Shown here: piece after piece, positions 1 to 8,291 of the stretch | Layout of the letters: every line of letters begins with the position of its first letter | How positions within the stretch are numbered: the first letter of the stretch is position 1 | IMG/VR virus record: IMGVR_UViG_3300020810_001156 | Span: 186,001-250,000 of that record | Source of the DNA: a virus | DNA length: 64,000 nt | Strand: one strand, 5' to 3' | The notes under the pieces: model-generated | Told to the model about the DNA's origin: nothing | The model's input: the letters and a program-made list of their open reading frames with translations, nothing else | The model's database searches: none | Position numbers and translations under genes: made by a program

Positions 1-1
1 G

Positions 2-1648
2 TTCATTGATACCGCTCGAGGTATTTGTCACGCTGGGCATGTACCTTACGAAGATTTCGTTTATTCTTCAAAGTATTTGGAAGGAGCACTTTTATGTTAC
101 CTAAAAAGAAAGGGTATTGTTGCACCTAACAAACCAGCTGATAGAAGAGAACGAATGGAAGCTCTTAAAGAGAATAAAGAAGAGAAGTTTATCGGAGCAT
201 ATGTAAAAGCACCAATTGTTGGTAAATATGATTGGATATATGATTTGGATTTAACTTCCCTATATCCATCTATTATTATGACTATCAATATTTCACCTGA
301 AACTAAGATGGGTAAAATTGAAGATTGGAGTGCTGAGGATTATGTTAAAGATAAAAGGGATAGTTGGGTTATCAATGGTGATACAATCACACAAGAAAAT
401 CTAAAAAAGTTTTTTGAAAGAAGTAAGTTTTCAGTTGCATCAAATGGTGTTCTTTATAGAACGGATAAAGTGGGTTGTATTCCTGATATTTTGGACTTGT
501 GGTTCTCTCAGAGGGTTGAGTTCAAAAACAAAATGAAAGAATATGGAAACAGTGGAGAAAAAGAAAAATACGAATGGTATAAGAAACGTCAGTTGGTTCA
601 GAAAATTCTACTTAATTCTTTATATGGTGTGCTTGGCCTTCCTGCCTTTAGGTTCTATGATGTTGATAATGCTACCGCTGTTACCACAACGGGACAGACA
701 GTTATTAAATCAACTGCGGATATGGCTAACATCAAATACAATAAGGAGCTTGGTACTCCTAATGCTGACTCTAATATATACATTGATACTGATTCTGTAT
801 TTTTCTCAGCAGCTCCACTTTTAGACCATAGGATTCCAAATTGGAAAGATAATGAGCAAGATACTATTGCTGGATTCGTAAATGATATTGCAGGTGAAAT
901 GCAAGATTATCTAAATGATTTTTATGATATTCTTGCTGAAAAAGTATTCAATGTAGATAAGGATAAACATCGATTTGAGATTAAGAAAGAATATGTTTCT
1001 AAATCAGGTATTTGGATTGCTAAGAAACGATATGCACAATGGATTATTTCCGATAATGGTGTACCTGTTGATAAGTTGGATGTAAAAGGATTAGATGTTG
1101 TTCGTTCATCATATCCAGCAGCATTTAGAAAGTTTATGAGTGAGGTTCTGATTGAAATCCTTAGAGGTGATACTGAAGAACAACTTACGAATAAAGTGTA
1201 TGATTTTAAAAAGAATCTACCAAATATGGATGTGGTGAAGATTGCAAAAGCTGGAGCTGTGAAAAACTTATCAAAGTATATGCCAAAGAAAAAGAATCAA
1301 ACAGCTATGTTCCAATTTCCATCTGGTTGTCCGGCGCATGTTAAAGCAGCAATTGCATATAATCAATTACTAAAACACTTTGGGGTGGAAAATCAATACG
1401 AACCCCTAAAGGATGGTGATAAGATTAAGTGGGTTTATCTAAAACAAAATCCATATGGGTTGGATGGTGTAGCTATGAATGGTTACAATGACCCACCTCA
1501 GATTATGGAACTGATTAACACTTATATCAATCACGATAAAATCTTCGAAAGAGAACTTCTAAAAAAATTAGAAGATTTCTACGGAGCATTAGATTGGGGA
1601 GAAGTTTTATCCTCAACAAAAACAGCTGAGAAATTTTTCTCATTTTAA
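2..1648 (+). CDS. 43: Family B DNA polymerase, C-terminal part (left-truncated)
   Basis: Replicative DNA polymerase of the T4 gp43 kind. The reading frame is open to the left edge (it enters at base 2), so the exonuclease domain and true start lie outside the window; the TTG at 77 is only an internal codon. Visible are motif A (DLTSLYPSII, about 248-277), motif B (KILLNSLYGVLG, about 601-636) and motif C (IDTDSV, about 781-798) with the paired metal-binding Asp residues, then the thumb region. It is followed by clamp and clamp-loader genes, which supports a T4-like replisome. Confidence 0.96.
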   Translation, partial: FIDTARGICHAGHVPYEDFVYSSKYLEGALLCYLKRKGIVAPNKPADRRERMEALKENKEEKFIGAYVKAPIVGKYDWIYDLDLTSLYPSIIMTINISPETKMGKIEDWSAEDYVKDKRDSWVINGDTITQENLKKFFERSKFSVASNGVLYRTDKVGCIPDILDLWFSQRVEFKNKMKEYGNSGEKEKYEWYKKRQLVQKILLNSLYGVLGLPAFRFYDVDNATAVTTTGQTVIKSTADMANIKYNKELGTPNADSNIYIDTDSVFFSAAPLLDHRIPNWKDNEQDTIAGFVNDIAGEMQDYLNDFYDILAEKVFNVDKDKHRFEIKKEYVSKSGIWIAKKRYAQWIISDNGVPVDKLDVKGLDVVRSSYPAAFRKFMSEVLIEILRGDTEEQLTNKVYDFKKNLPNMDVVKIAKAGAVKNLSKYMPKKKNQTAMFQFPSGCPAHVKAAIAYNQLLKHFGVENQYEPLKDGDKIKWVYLKQNPYGLDGVAMNGYNDPPQIMELINTYINHDKIFERELLKKLEDFYGALDWGEVLSSTKTAEKFFSF

Positions 1649-1680
1649 TTTGGATAATTAAAAAATTATTCGTATATTTG
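1649..1680 (+). promoter_or_regulatory. Bacteroidetes-type promoter before the clamp gene
   Basis: TTTG at 1649-1652 and TATATTTG at 1673-1680 are separated by exactly 20 bases, matching the Bacteroidetes -33/-7 consensus (TTTG, TAnnTTTG). The clamp ATG follows 32 bases downstream. Confidence 0.85.
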
Positions 1681-1712
1681 TAACACTTAAAAATAAATCT
1701 TAAAAGTAAATT

Positions 1713-2408
1713 ATGGAAAAAGTAAAATTCGATGGTTTCATCAATCGATACAATCTCGGTGGAGAGGTTGAATCAGTAATGGTAAAATCAGAAGGTTCTG
1801 ACCTTTCAGTTAGAATGATTTCTGATGACAAAACTCTTTTAGGGGATGTAACTTCAGCTAATACTGATTTCCCAAATGGGGAATTTGGTATTTATACTAC
1901 ATCTCAGTTGAAAGGGTTATTGAGTGTGTTAGATAACACTATTGAAGTAGAAGAAGTAACTGGAGCACTAAAGTTCTCTGATAAGGGAACAAAGATGCAG
2001 TATATGTTAGCAGCACCATCAGTTATCCCAGCGGTACCTGATTTAAAAGCACTTCCTCCCTTCAATGTAGAAGTAACACTAAACGATGAGTTCGTAAACA
2101 AATTTATCAAATCTAAGGGAGCATTAGCAGATGCTGATACTTTCACATTCACTTGTAAAAATAACAATGGAGAGATTATCTTAGGTTATTCTTCAATCAA
2201 TTCAAATAGAATTTCTATCTCAGTTGATTGTACTTGTGATGGTGATGTTGAACCAATCGCATTCTCTGCGAAATATCTAAAAGCTATCCTATTGGCTAAT
2301 AAAGGTTCAAATTCTTCTTCATTGAAGATTTCATCACAAGGTTTGGCACATCTAAACTTTGTTGATGGAGATTATACCAGCAATTACTATCTCGTAGAAA
2401 TTAAGTAA
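1713..2408 (+). CDS. 45: Sliding clamp (T4 gp45-like)
   Basis: A 231-residue DNA polymerase processivity factor. Length and the two-domain pattern of short beta strands fit the T4 gp45 family, which forms a trimeric ring; the position just after the polymerase and before the gp44/gp62 loader genes supports this. It starts at the ATG 32 bases after a clear promoter, so it begins a replication operon. In T4, gp45 also tethers the late-transcription apparatus, so the clamp could have the same second role here (inference). Confidence 0.9.
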   Translation: MEKVKFDGFINRYNLGGEVESVMVKSEGSDLSVRMISDDKTLLGDVTSANTDFPNGEFGIYTTSQLKGLLSVLDNTIEVEEVTGALKFSDKGTKMQYMLAAPSVIPAVPDLKALPPFNVEVTLNDEFVNKFIKSKGALADADTFTFTCKNNNGEIILGYSSINSNRISISVDCTCDGDVEPIAFSAKYLKAILLANKGSNSSSLKISSQGLAHLNFVDGDYTSNYYLVEIK

Positions 2409-2410
2409 TT

Positions 2411-3628
2411 ATGAGTTTTTGGGATACTGAACCAGCAAAGCCAGAATTCATCTTTGAGGAGGAAAAAAGAAAACTCAAAGAGAATATGGATTATCTAATG
2501 ACAATGAGTGTTGAAGAACAAACTCTATACAAAAAGTGGGTAGAGTTGCAAGAATCTTCAATGCTTAGAGATAAATCCCAAATCGCTACTCTTTATGATA
2601 CTCAATGGAAACCAACTGATATCAACAATAAAGAACTAACCATCAAAGAAATTGAAGAGTTAGAACCTTATGTTGAAATTGTAGAGGATTCAGCTGAAGC
2701 TACAAAGTGGACTTATCTTAGAAAGATGATTCACACTATGAGTTGGACAGCTAATCCTGGTCGAAATGTGAAATTGTTTATCAAAGATAAGAAGAGTGGT
2801 AAATTGTTAGGTTTGGTATCACTAGCCTCAGATGTTACTTCTATGAAAGTAAGAGATGATTACATCGGATGGACTAAAGAAGATAAATTCAAAAAGGGAA
2901 AGTTGAACTACACAACTATCGCTTCCACCATCGTTTGTACCCAACCTTTAGGTTACAACTTTTTAGGTGGTAAACTCACCGCAATGATGACTACAGTTCC
3001 AGAAGTTAGAAATTATTGGAAAGAAAAGTATGGGCAAACATTGATAGGTGTAGGTACAACTTCCCTTTATGGAATTCATTCACAATATAATGGTATTCCG
3101 CATTTTAAAACTTTAGGAGAATCCGCTGGTAAGATTGCAATCAAACCTGATGATGAGTTCTATGACCCTTGGCACCAATGGTTGAAGGAAAATAGAGCAG
3201 ATTGGTACGAAAATGCAATCACTAACGAAAGAATCAGAAATGGTAAAAATATGGGAACTGGTGAAGGTGCTAGTGGACCTGTAAGTGGTATCAAACAAAA
3301 GATTCTTTCTCAGATTCTAAGAGAATGTGGTATCAAAGCATCTGATTATCATCACGGATTTAAAAGAGGTGTATATCTTGCTATGATGTACGAAAACGGA
3401 CCTGAGTTCCTCCGTTCAGAAATTGAAGAATCGGAACTTGTTATGAAGAAAAAGTTTGAAGATGGTGTAGATTACATCAACAATTGGTGGAAAAAACAAG
3501 CAATCAAACGATATTCTAAGTTGCATGATGAAGGTAGATTAAAACCTGAAGATTTATTCTATATCGATGGTATTGGTAAAGATTGGGAAACCTTCAAATC
3601 AGAAAGATTAAAAGAAGTAGGTAGATAA
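2411..3628 (+). CDS. DUF4338 / DruA-like protein
   Basis: A 405-residue protein resembling DUF4338, the family of DruA from the Druantia defence system. Family-like stretches in the middle are RDDYIGW (about residues 147-153), a GYNFLGGKL segment and a TTSLYG..SQYNG segment. DruA's biochemical activity is not established. It lies two bases after the clamp gene and ten before gp44, so it is co-transcribed with the replisome; this suggests a role in replication or recombination rather than a stand-alone defence system. Family assignment is by remembered sequence pattern only. Confidence 0.65.
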   Translation: MSFWDTEPAKPEFIFEEEKRKLKENMDYLMTMSVEEQTLYKKWVELQESSMLRDKSQIATLYDTQWKPTDINNKELTIKEIEELEPYVEIVEDSAEATKWTYLRKMIHTMSWTANPGRNVKLFIKDKKSGKLLGLVSLASDVTSMKVRDDYIGWTKEDKFKKGKLNYTTIASTIVCTQPLGYNFLGGKLTAMMTTVPEVRNYWKEKYGQTLIGVGTTSLYGIHSQYNGIPHFKTLGESAGKIAIKPDDEFYDPWHQWLKENRADWYENAITNERIRNGKNMGTGEGASGPVSGIKQKILSQILRECGIKASDYHHGFKRGVYLAMMYENGPEFLRSEIEESELVMKKKFEDGVDYINNWWKKQAIKRYSKLHDEGRLKPEDLFYIDGIGKDWETFKSERLKEVGR

Positions 3629-3638
3629 AATATAAATT

Positions 3639-4586
3639 ATGGGATTTTTTGAAGAAACTAATAATGAACAAGTAGATAACTCACTTTGGGTAGAATCATA
3701 TCGCCCAACTACTTTAGAAAATTATGTGGGTAATGAACACTTAAAAGAAAAAGTAAGTGGTTATTTAGAAACAGGTGATGTACCTCACTTACTTCTTTAT
3801 GGTAGAGCTGGTACTGGTAAGACAACTCTTGCCAAATTGATTGTAAAATCATTAGATTGTGATTATATGGTAATCAACGCATCTGATGAGAACAATGTGG
3901 AAACTGTAAGAAATAAAGTAAAAGGATTCGCATCATCGATGGGATTCAAAAAGTATAAAATCATTATCTTAGATGAGTTTGATTATATGTCTCAGAACGC
4001 ACAAGCGATTCTTAGAAATCTTATGGAAACATTTTCACAACATTGTAGATTCATTTTGACTTGTAACTATGTTGAGAAAGTTATTGACCCTATCCAAAGT
4101 AGATGTCAAACTTTCCAAATCATTCCTCCTACTAAAAAGGATGTAGCAGTTCAAATCTCAAAGATTCTTAAAAATGAAGAAGTAAAGTTTGAACCAAAAG
4201 ATTTAGTTCCAATTATTGATGCTGGATATCCTGATATTAGAAAGATTATCAATACTTGTCAATTAAACTCAATCAAAGGTGAGTTGAAAGTAGATACTCA
4301 AAACCTTTTAGAGAATGATTACAAAATGAAAGTTTTGGATATCCTAAAATCTTCGGATGATAAGAGAAACAAATATGTGAATATGAGACAAACTATCATT
4401 GATAGTAGAGTAACTGATTTCTCAGAATTATTTACTCTCTTATATGAAAAGGTAGATGAGTACGCTCCACAAAACACAGCGAATGTAATCATCGCTCTTT
4501 CTGAAGGACAGAATAAACACTTCAACGCTATTGATAAAGAGATACCAATGGCAGCAACTTTGATTGAAATTTTAAACTTAATATAA
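3639..4586 (+). CDS. 44: Clamp loader large subunit (T4 gp44-like AAA+ ATPase)
   Basis: A 315-residue RFC-type AAA+ ATPase that opens and loads the sliding clamp. It shows Walker A (GRAGTGKTT, about 54-62), Walker B (IIILDEFD, about 108-115; DEFD in place of the usual DExx) and the arginine-finger SRC motif (IQSRCQ, about 151-156). The N-terminal WVESYRPTTLENYVG is typical of RFC/gp44 proteins. The stop overlaps the next ATG by one base. Confidence 0.95.
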   Translation: MGFFEETNNEQVDNSLWVESYRPTTLENYVGNEHLKEKVSGYLETGDVPHLLLYGRAGTGKTTLAKLIVKSLDCDYMVINASDENNVETVRNKVKGFASSMGFKKYKIIILDEFDYMSQNAQAILRNLMETFSQHCRFILTCNYVEKVIDPIQSRCQTFQIIPPTKKDVAVQISKILKNEEVKFEPKDLVPIIDAGYPDIRKIINTCQLNSIKGELKVDTQNLLENDYKMKVLDILKSSDDKRNKYVNMRQTIIDSRVTDFSELFTLLYEKVDEYAPQNTANVIIALSEGQNKHFNAIDKEIPMAATLIEILNLI

Positions 4587-4897
4587 TGGCAAATATAATT
4601 GGTAAAGGTGGTAGTAAACCACAAAAAGCATCAGAACAAAGTACACAACAATCACCAAAGATTGATTTAGGTAAATCAACTCCCGTTGTTTGTGCTCATT
4701 GTGGATATGATGTATTTGTAGATGGTGCTAAATTTAGAAAAATCTCAAAACTAATCACTGGTACTCCGCAAGATGTAGTTGTACCAATTGAAGTAATGTT
4801 ATGTGGTAATTGTGGTGAGATTTGTGAAGAATTACTACCAGAACAAATGAAAGTATTAAACGAAATTGATAAAAGAAATTCTGAGGAGAATGCCTAA
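4586..4897 (+). CDS. Small zinc-ribbon protein, function unknown
   Basis: A 103-residue protein with a polar Gln/Ser-rich start and two cysteine pairs, CAHCGYD (about 36-42) and CGNCGE (about 73-78), arranged like a zinc ribbon. It is inserted between the gp44 and gp62 genes, overlapping the first by one base and the second by eight, so its product is probably made with the clamp loader. No specific function can be read from the sequence. Confidence 0.75.
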   Translation: MANIIGKGGSKPQKASEQSTQQSPKIDLGKSTPVVCAHCGYDVFVDGAKFRKISKLITGTPQDVVVPIEVMLCGNCGEICEELLPEQMKVLNEIDKRNSEENA

Positions 4898-5339
4898 ATC
4901 GTTGTTTGACCACATAAAAGCAATTACCAATGAGCAAGACCCTAAGTATTGGGATAAGTTAGAGGAAGCTGATAAGAAAACATTTTCTAACTATATGGTA
5001 CTTCGTTTTCTATCTATGAAATATGAGTGGGTAGAAACCATTGCAGCAGTTCAACCATATTTACAGGAAGTTCCTCCTAAAGCAATGTATTTGGCTATGA
5101 TTGATTTACTTCCAAAGGGTAGGCACTTTATGAAGTATATGAAAGCTAAAACTGCCGATAAATACGAAGGTTGGTTAGTAGAGTTGGTAGCTAAACATTA
5201 TGAAACCTCAAAGTTAGAAGCAGAAGATTACTTAAAGATTCTATATGCTAGTAGAACTGGTAAGGAAAGAATCAAACAATTATCAGAGGATTATGGAACT
5301 GACCCAAAGATAATTAAGAAATTAAAATTAAAAATATAA
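4890..5339 (+). CDS. 62: Clamp loader small subunit (T4 gp62-like)
   Basis: A 149-residue protein from the ATG at 4890; an upstream in-frame start at 4866 would lie deep inside the preceding gene, so the shorter form is preferred. The central LLPKGRHFMKYMKAK resembles the PRGKRYGKW segment of T4 gp62, followed by an equivalent helical C-terminus. The gp62 family is fast-evolving, so position after gp44 is an important part of the evidence. It partners gp44 in clamp loading. Confidence 0.8.
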   Translation: MPKSLFDHIKAITNEQDPKYWDKLEEADKKTFSNYMVLRFLSMKYEWVETIAAVQPYLQEVPPKAMYLAMIDLLPKGRHFMKYMKAKTADKYEGWLVELVAKHYETSKLEAEDYLKILYASRTGKERIKQLSEDYGTDPKIIKKLKLKI

Positions 5340-5344
5340 TTGAG

Positions 5345-5371
5345 AAAAGTTTGGAAATCCCAAACTTTTTT
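5345..5371 (+). terminator. Hairpin with T-run ending the replication operon
   Basis: A 10-bp inverted repeat (5345-5354 with 5360-5369) around a five-base loop is followed by T residues just after the gp62 stop. The TTTG of the next promoter lies inside the left arm, so the element may also affect initiation. Confidence 0.65.
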
Positions 5372-5381
5372 CGTATATTTG
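5350..5381 (+). promoter_or_regulatory. Bacteroidetes-type promoter before the Cas4-like nuclease
   Basis: TTTG 5350-5353, exactly 20 bases, then TATATTTG 5374-5381. The ATG at 5400 lies 18 bases downstream. The -33 box is embedded in the inverted repeat TTTGG-N5-CCAAA. Confidence 0.85.
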
Positions 5382-5399
5382 TATAACAAATAGAAGTTT

Positions 5400-6269
5400 A
5401 TGGCAAAAGTAAGTTTTTCACAATATCAACTATATTCATCTTGTCCTCGTGCATATAAACTGAGGTACATAGATAAGTTGGGTGAATCATCTGCTAACAT
5501 TTATACAATCTTCGGAACAGCTATCCACGAAACCATACAACATTTCCTTTCAGTTATGTATGGAGTTTCGAAAAAACAAGCTATGGAAATTGATACCGAT
5601 AAGTTGTTGTTAGAATGGATGCGAAAAGAATACATCAAAGAGAACGAAAAGTTGACGGAAGGGAGTGTATGTACTCAGTTGGAGTTAGAAGAGTTCTATG
5701 GTGATGGTAGAAGAATATTAGAATGGTTTAAAAAGAAATTAGATAAGTTTTACACAAAGACTGGTTTTGAATTGGTAGGTATTGAATTACCCCTAAACGC
5801 AAAAGTAAAGGAAGGTGTAAACTTCATCGGATTTGTGGATATCGTAATGAAAGATTTATCAGATAATTCAATCATCATTATTGATTTGAAAACATCAACA
5901 ATGGGTTGGAACAAATACGCTAAAGCTGATAAATACAAAAACGCTCAGATTGTTCTTTATAAGAAATACTATTCAGAACTATTCAATGTTCCTTTAGATA
6001 AAATCAAAGTTGAATATCAGATTATGAGGAGAAAACTCTATGAGGATGCTCCTTTCCCAATTCCTTATATGTCTAGGCATGTACCTGCTAATGGTAAACC
6101 AACTGTAAACAAAGTTTATAATGAGTTTATGGGATTCGTTAATGAGGTATTTGATGATGAAGGTAAGTTCAACGATTTGCCTTATCCAAAGGTGCCGGGT
6201 GAACGGAAAAAGAATTGTAAGTTTTGTGAATTCCTTCAAAGAGGAATTTGTGATGGAAATCCATCGTAA
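5400..6269 (+). CDS. PD-(D/E)XK nuclease, Cas4/RecB-like
   Basis: A 289-residue nuclease of the PDDEXK_1 group. Features in order are SCPRAYKLRY near the N-terminus, GTAIHE (about 40-45), the core GFVDIV and IIIDLKTS segments (Asp and Glu/Asp-x-Lys catalytic residues, about 143-166) and a C-terminal CKFCEFLQRGIC that with the N-terminal cysteine could hold a 4Fe-4S cluster as in Cas4 and AddB. A role in processing DNA ends during phage recombination is likely; no cas genes are nearby. Confidence 0.85.
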   Translation: MAKVSFSQYQLYSSCPRAYKLRYIDKLGESSANIYTIFGTAIHETIQHFLSVMYGVSKKQAMEIDTDKLLLEWMRKEYIKENEKLTEGSVCTQLELEEFYGDGRRILEWFKKKLDKFYTKTGFELVGIELPLNAKVKEGVNFIGFVDIVMKDLSDNSIIIIDLKTSTMGWNKYAKADKYKNAQIVLYKKYYSELFNVPLDKIKVEYQIMRRKLYEDAPFPIPYMSRHVPANGKPTVNKVYNEFMGFVNEVFDDEGKFNDLPYPKVPGERKKNCKFCEFLQRGICDGNPS

Positions 6270-6281
6270 AAATATATTTCT

Positions 6282-6298
6282 ATATACTTATATATAAA
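6282..6298 (+). promoter_or_regulatory. 17-base A/T element, copy 1
   Basis: The sequence ATATACTTATATATAAA occurs here 18 bases before the ATG at 6316 and again, identically, at 60911-60927 before another short gene. It could be a promoter core of a different class; it is also low-complexity DNA. Confidence 0.4.
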
Positions 6299-6315
6299 CA
6301 TATAATTTGTATATT

Positions 6316-6513
6316 ATGAGTGTAGAAACTAAACTAACAACTGTAAAGATTATAAAGGGTGTTTATTCTAACTTTAAAAGGGTTTCTTTTGAATCTGATG
6401 TAACACTTCAAAAATTAGTAAACAGAACAGTTGAACGATATGTAACCGATGAACAATTTAGAGAAGAGATGAATGAATATCTTAAACTCCAAATTTCAGG
6501 TTCACAATTTTAA
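6316..6513 (+). CDS. Small ribbon-helix-helix-like protein
   Basis: A 65-residue protein taken from the ATG at 6316 (an in-frame ATG at 6307 is also possible). The pattern of a short beta segment followed by two helices (TVKIIKGVYSNFKRVSFES, then LQKLVNRTVERYV) is like a ribbon-helix-helix DNA-binding protein. It stands alone between the nuclease and the glycan island, with its own A/T-rich leader, and could be a regulator of that island (inference). No homologue is recognised. Confidence 0.55.
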   Translation: MSVETKLTTVKIIKGVYSNFKRVSFESDVTLQKLVNRTVERYVTDEQFREEMNEYLKLQISGSQF

Positions 6514-6535
6514 AAAAAAGTTATTTAAATAAGTT

Positions 6536-7927
6536 ATGAGTAAAAAGAAAAAGATTCTTCTTCTTTCAGATGATTTAAGAATGGCGAGTGGTATCGCCAC
6601 TATGAGTAAAGCGTTGGTAATGGGAACTGTTGATAAATACGATTGGTTCCAAGTAGGTGCAGCAATTAACCACCCTGATAAAGGTAAAATTTTAGATGTA
6701 TCGGCTGATATTCAAAAACAAACTGGTGTCGAAGATGCATCGGTTAAAATACTTCCGTGGACTGGATATGGTAACGCTGATTTGGTTAGACAATTACTAA
6801 ATACTGAAAGGCCTGATGCTATTCTTCACTTTACTGACCCAAGATATTGGATTTGGTTGTATGAAATGGAACATGAGTTAAGGCAAAACATTCCTATTTT
6901 ATTCTATGCAATTTGGGATGATTTACCAGACCCACTTTACAATAGAAATTATTATGAGAGTTGTGATTGGATTGGTTGTATTTCAAGACAAACTTATGGT
7001 ATTGTATCTCGTTTGACAAGTAGAACTGATAAACCAACTTGGAAACCTCATAAAGATTGGCAGGTATCTTATGTTCCTCATGGTATTAATCCAAATGAAT
7101 ACAAACCAATTGATGTACCTAAACCATTTAGAGATGAAATATTAGCTGGAAATGAGTACGATTATGTATTCTTCTGGTCAAATCGTAATATTCGTAGAAA
7201 ACAACCTTCGGATGTGATTATGGCATTTAAGGATTTTTGTAATAGAATAGGTGAAGAAAAAGCTAAGAAAGTTGCATTAGTAATGCATACCCAACCAACT
7301 GACCAAAATGGTACTGATTTACCAAAAGTTCATCAGACATTAGCACCCGAATGTAATGTAATATTTTCAGATAAACGAAGAAGCGTAGCTGAACTGAATT
7401 ATCTTTATAATATAGCAGATTGTACAATTAACATTGCAGGTAATGAAGGGTTTGGGTTAACAACTGCAGAATCGGTAATGAGTGGTACACCTATTATTGT
7501 AAATGTTACAGGTGGATTACAAGACCAATGTGGATTCAGATTTAAAGATACTGGAGAACTTCTAACTGCTGAAGATTACAAAGAAATCGGTTCACTTCAC
7601 AAATGGAGAGATTGGGAAGATAAACTAACTTGGGGAGAATGGGCAAGACCAGTTTGGAGTAGAGCCCAAACTATGGCAGGGTCAGTTCCTACCCCATATA
7701 TTTGGGATGATAAGATTGATGTATATGATGTGGCAACTGCTATGGAAGAAATGTACAAAAAACCCAAATCAGAACTGAAAGAAGCTGGTTTAAAAGGTAG
7801 AGAGATGTTCAAAGGTGAAATGGGGTTAGTAAACACAAATATGTGTCAAACTTTAGTAGATGGAATCGAAGGAACATTTGAAAATTGGAAACCAAGAAAA
7901 AAATACGAATTATTTAAAATTAAGTAA
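6536..7927 (+). CDS. Glycosyltransferase family 4-like (GT-B)
   Basis: A 463-residue GT-B glycosyltransferase. The N-terminal half starts ILLLSDDLRMASGIATMS, a typical GT-B acceptor domain with an open Gly-rich loop. The C-terminal half carries GNEGFGLTTAESVMSG (about 303-318), the family E-x7-E nucleotide-sugar site, then TPIIVNVTGG. It is the first gene of a 15-kb glycan cluster and is tightly followed by a SnoaL-like gene. The sugar and acceptor cannot be told from the sequence. Confidence 0.88.
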   Translation: MSKKKKILLLSDDLRMASGIATMSKALVMGTVDKYDWFQVGAAINHPDKGKILDVSADIQKQTGVEDASVKILPWTGYGNADLVRQLLNTERPDAILHFTDPRYWIWLYEMEHELRQNIPILFYAIWDDLPDPLYNRNYYESCDWIGCISRQTYGIVSRLTSRTDKPTWKPHKDWQVSYVPHGINPNEYKPIDVPKPFRDEILAGNEYDYVFFWSNRNIRRKQPSDVIMAFKDFCNRIGEEKAKKVALVMHTQPTDQNGTDLPKVHQTLAPECNVIFSDKRRSVAELNYLYNIADCTINIAGNEGFGLTTAESVMSGTPIIVNVTGGLQDQCGFRFKDTGELLTAEDYKEIGSLHKWRDWEDKLTWGEWARPVWSRAQTMAGSVPTPYIWDDKIDVYDVATAMEEMYKKPKSELKEAGLKGREMFKGEMGLVNTNMCQTLVDGIEGTFENWKPRKKYELFKIK

Positions 7928-7928
7928 T

Positions 7929-8285
7929 ATGAATGATGTAAACAATTGTAATCACATAAATAATCTATACTTTAGAGCATTTAATGAAAAAAATTTAGAT
8001 GTATTGGCATCTCAAGTATATTCACCAAATGTTGTATTAAAAGATTGGGTTGGTGAATGGGTTGGTAGAGATAATGTTTTGTTGGAAAATAAAAAGTTTT
8101 TTGAAAATGAGTTTACTTTAACAGTTGAAAATACAATTATGGGATTTGATAATGATATGCACTTAGTTACTGCAAAAAATGATATTGTTATTGAGATTGG
8201 TGGAGAAACTATAAACGCAGTTGATGAATTAGTATTTGAACAAAATTCATCACGCATAAGAAGTATTACAGCATATAAAAGATAA
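7929..8285 (+). CDS. SnoaL/NTF2-like small protein
   Basis: A 118-residue protein read from the ATG at 7929, the first Met after the preceding stop. The helix-rich start (HINNLYFRAFNEKNLDVLA) and the following strands with VLKDWVGEWVGRDNV fit the cone-shaped SnoaL/NTF2 fold, which is used by many small enzymes and binding proteins. It sits between two GT4 genes, so a role in glycan synthesis is possible. No catalytic residues can be assigned. Confidence 0.6.
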   Translation: MNDVNNCNHINNLYFRAFNEKNLDVLASQVYSPNVVLKDWVGEWVGRDNVLLENKKFFENEFTLTVENTIMGFDNDMHLVTAKNDIVIEIGGETINAVDELVFEQNSSRIRSITAYKR

Positions 8286-8291
8286 GAAGTT

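Noticed and set aside
77-1648. Independent gene starting at TTG 77
   Set aside because: The frame is open to base 2 with polymerase-like residues before 77, so the TTG is internal to a truncated polymerase gene.
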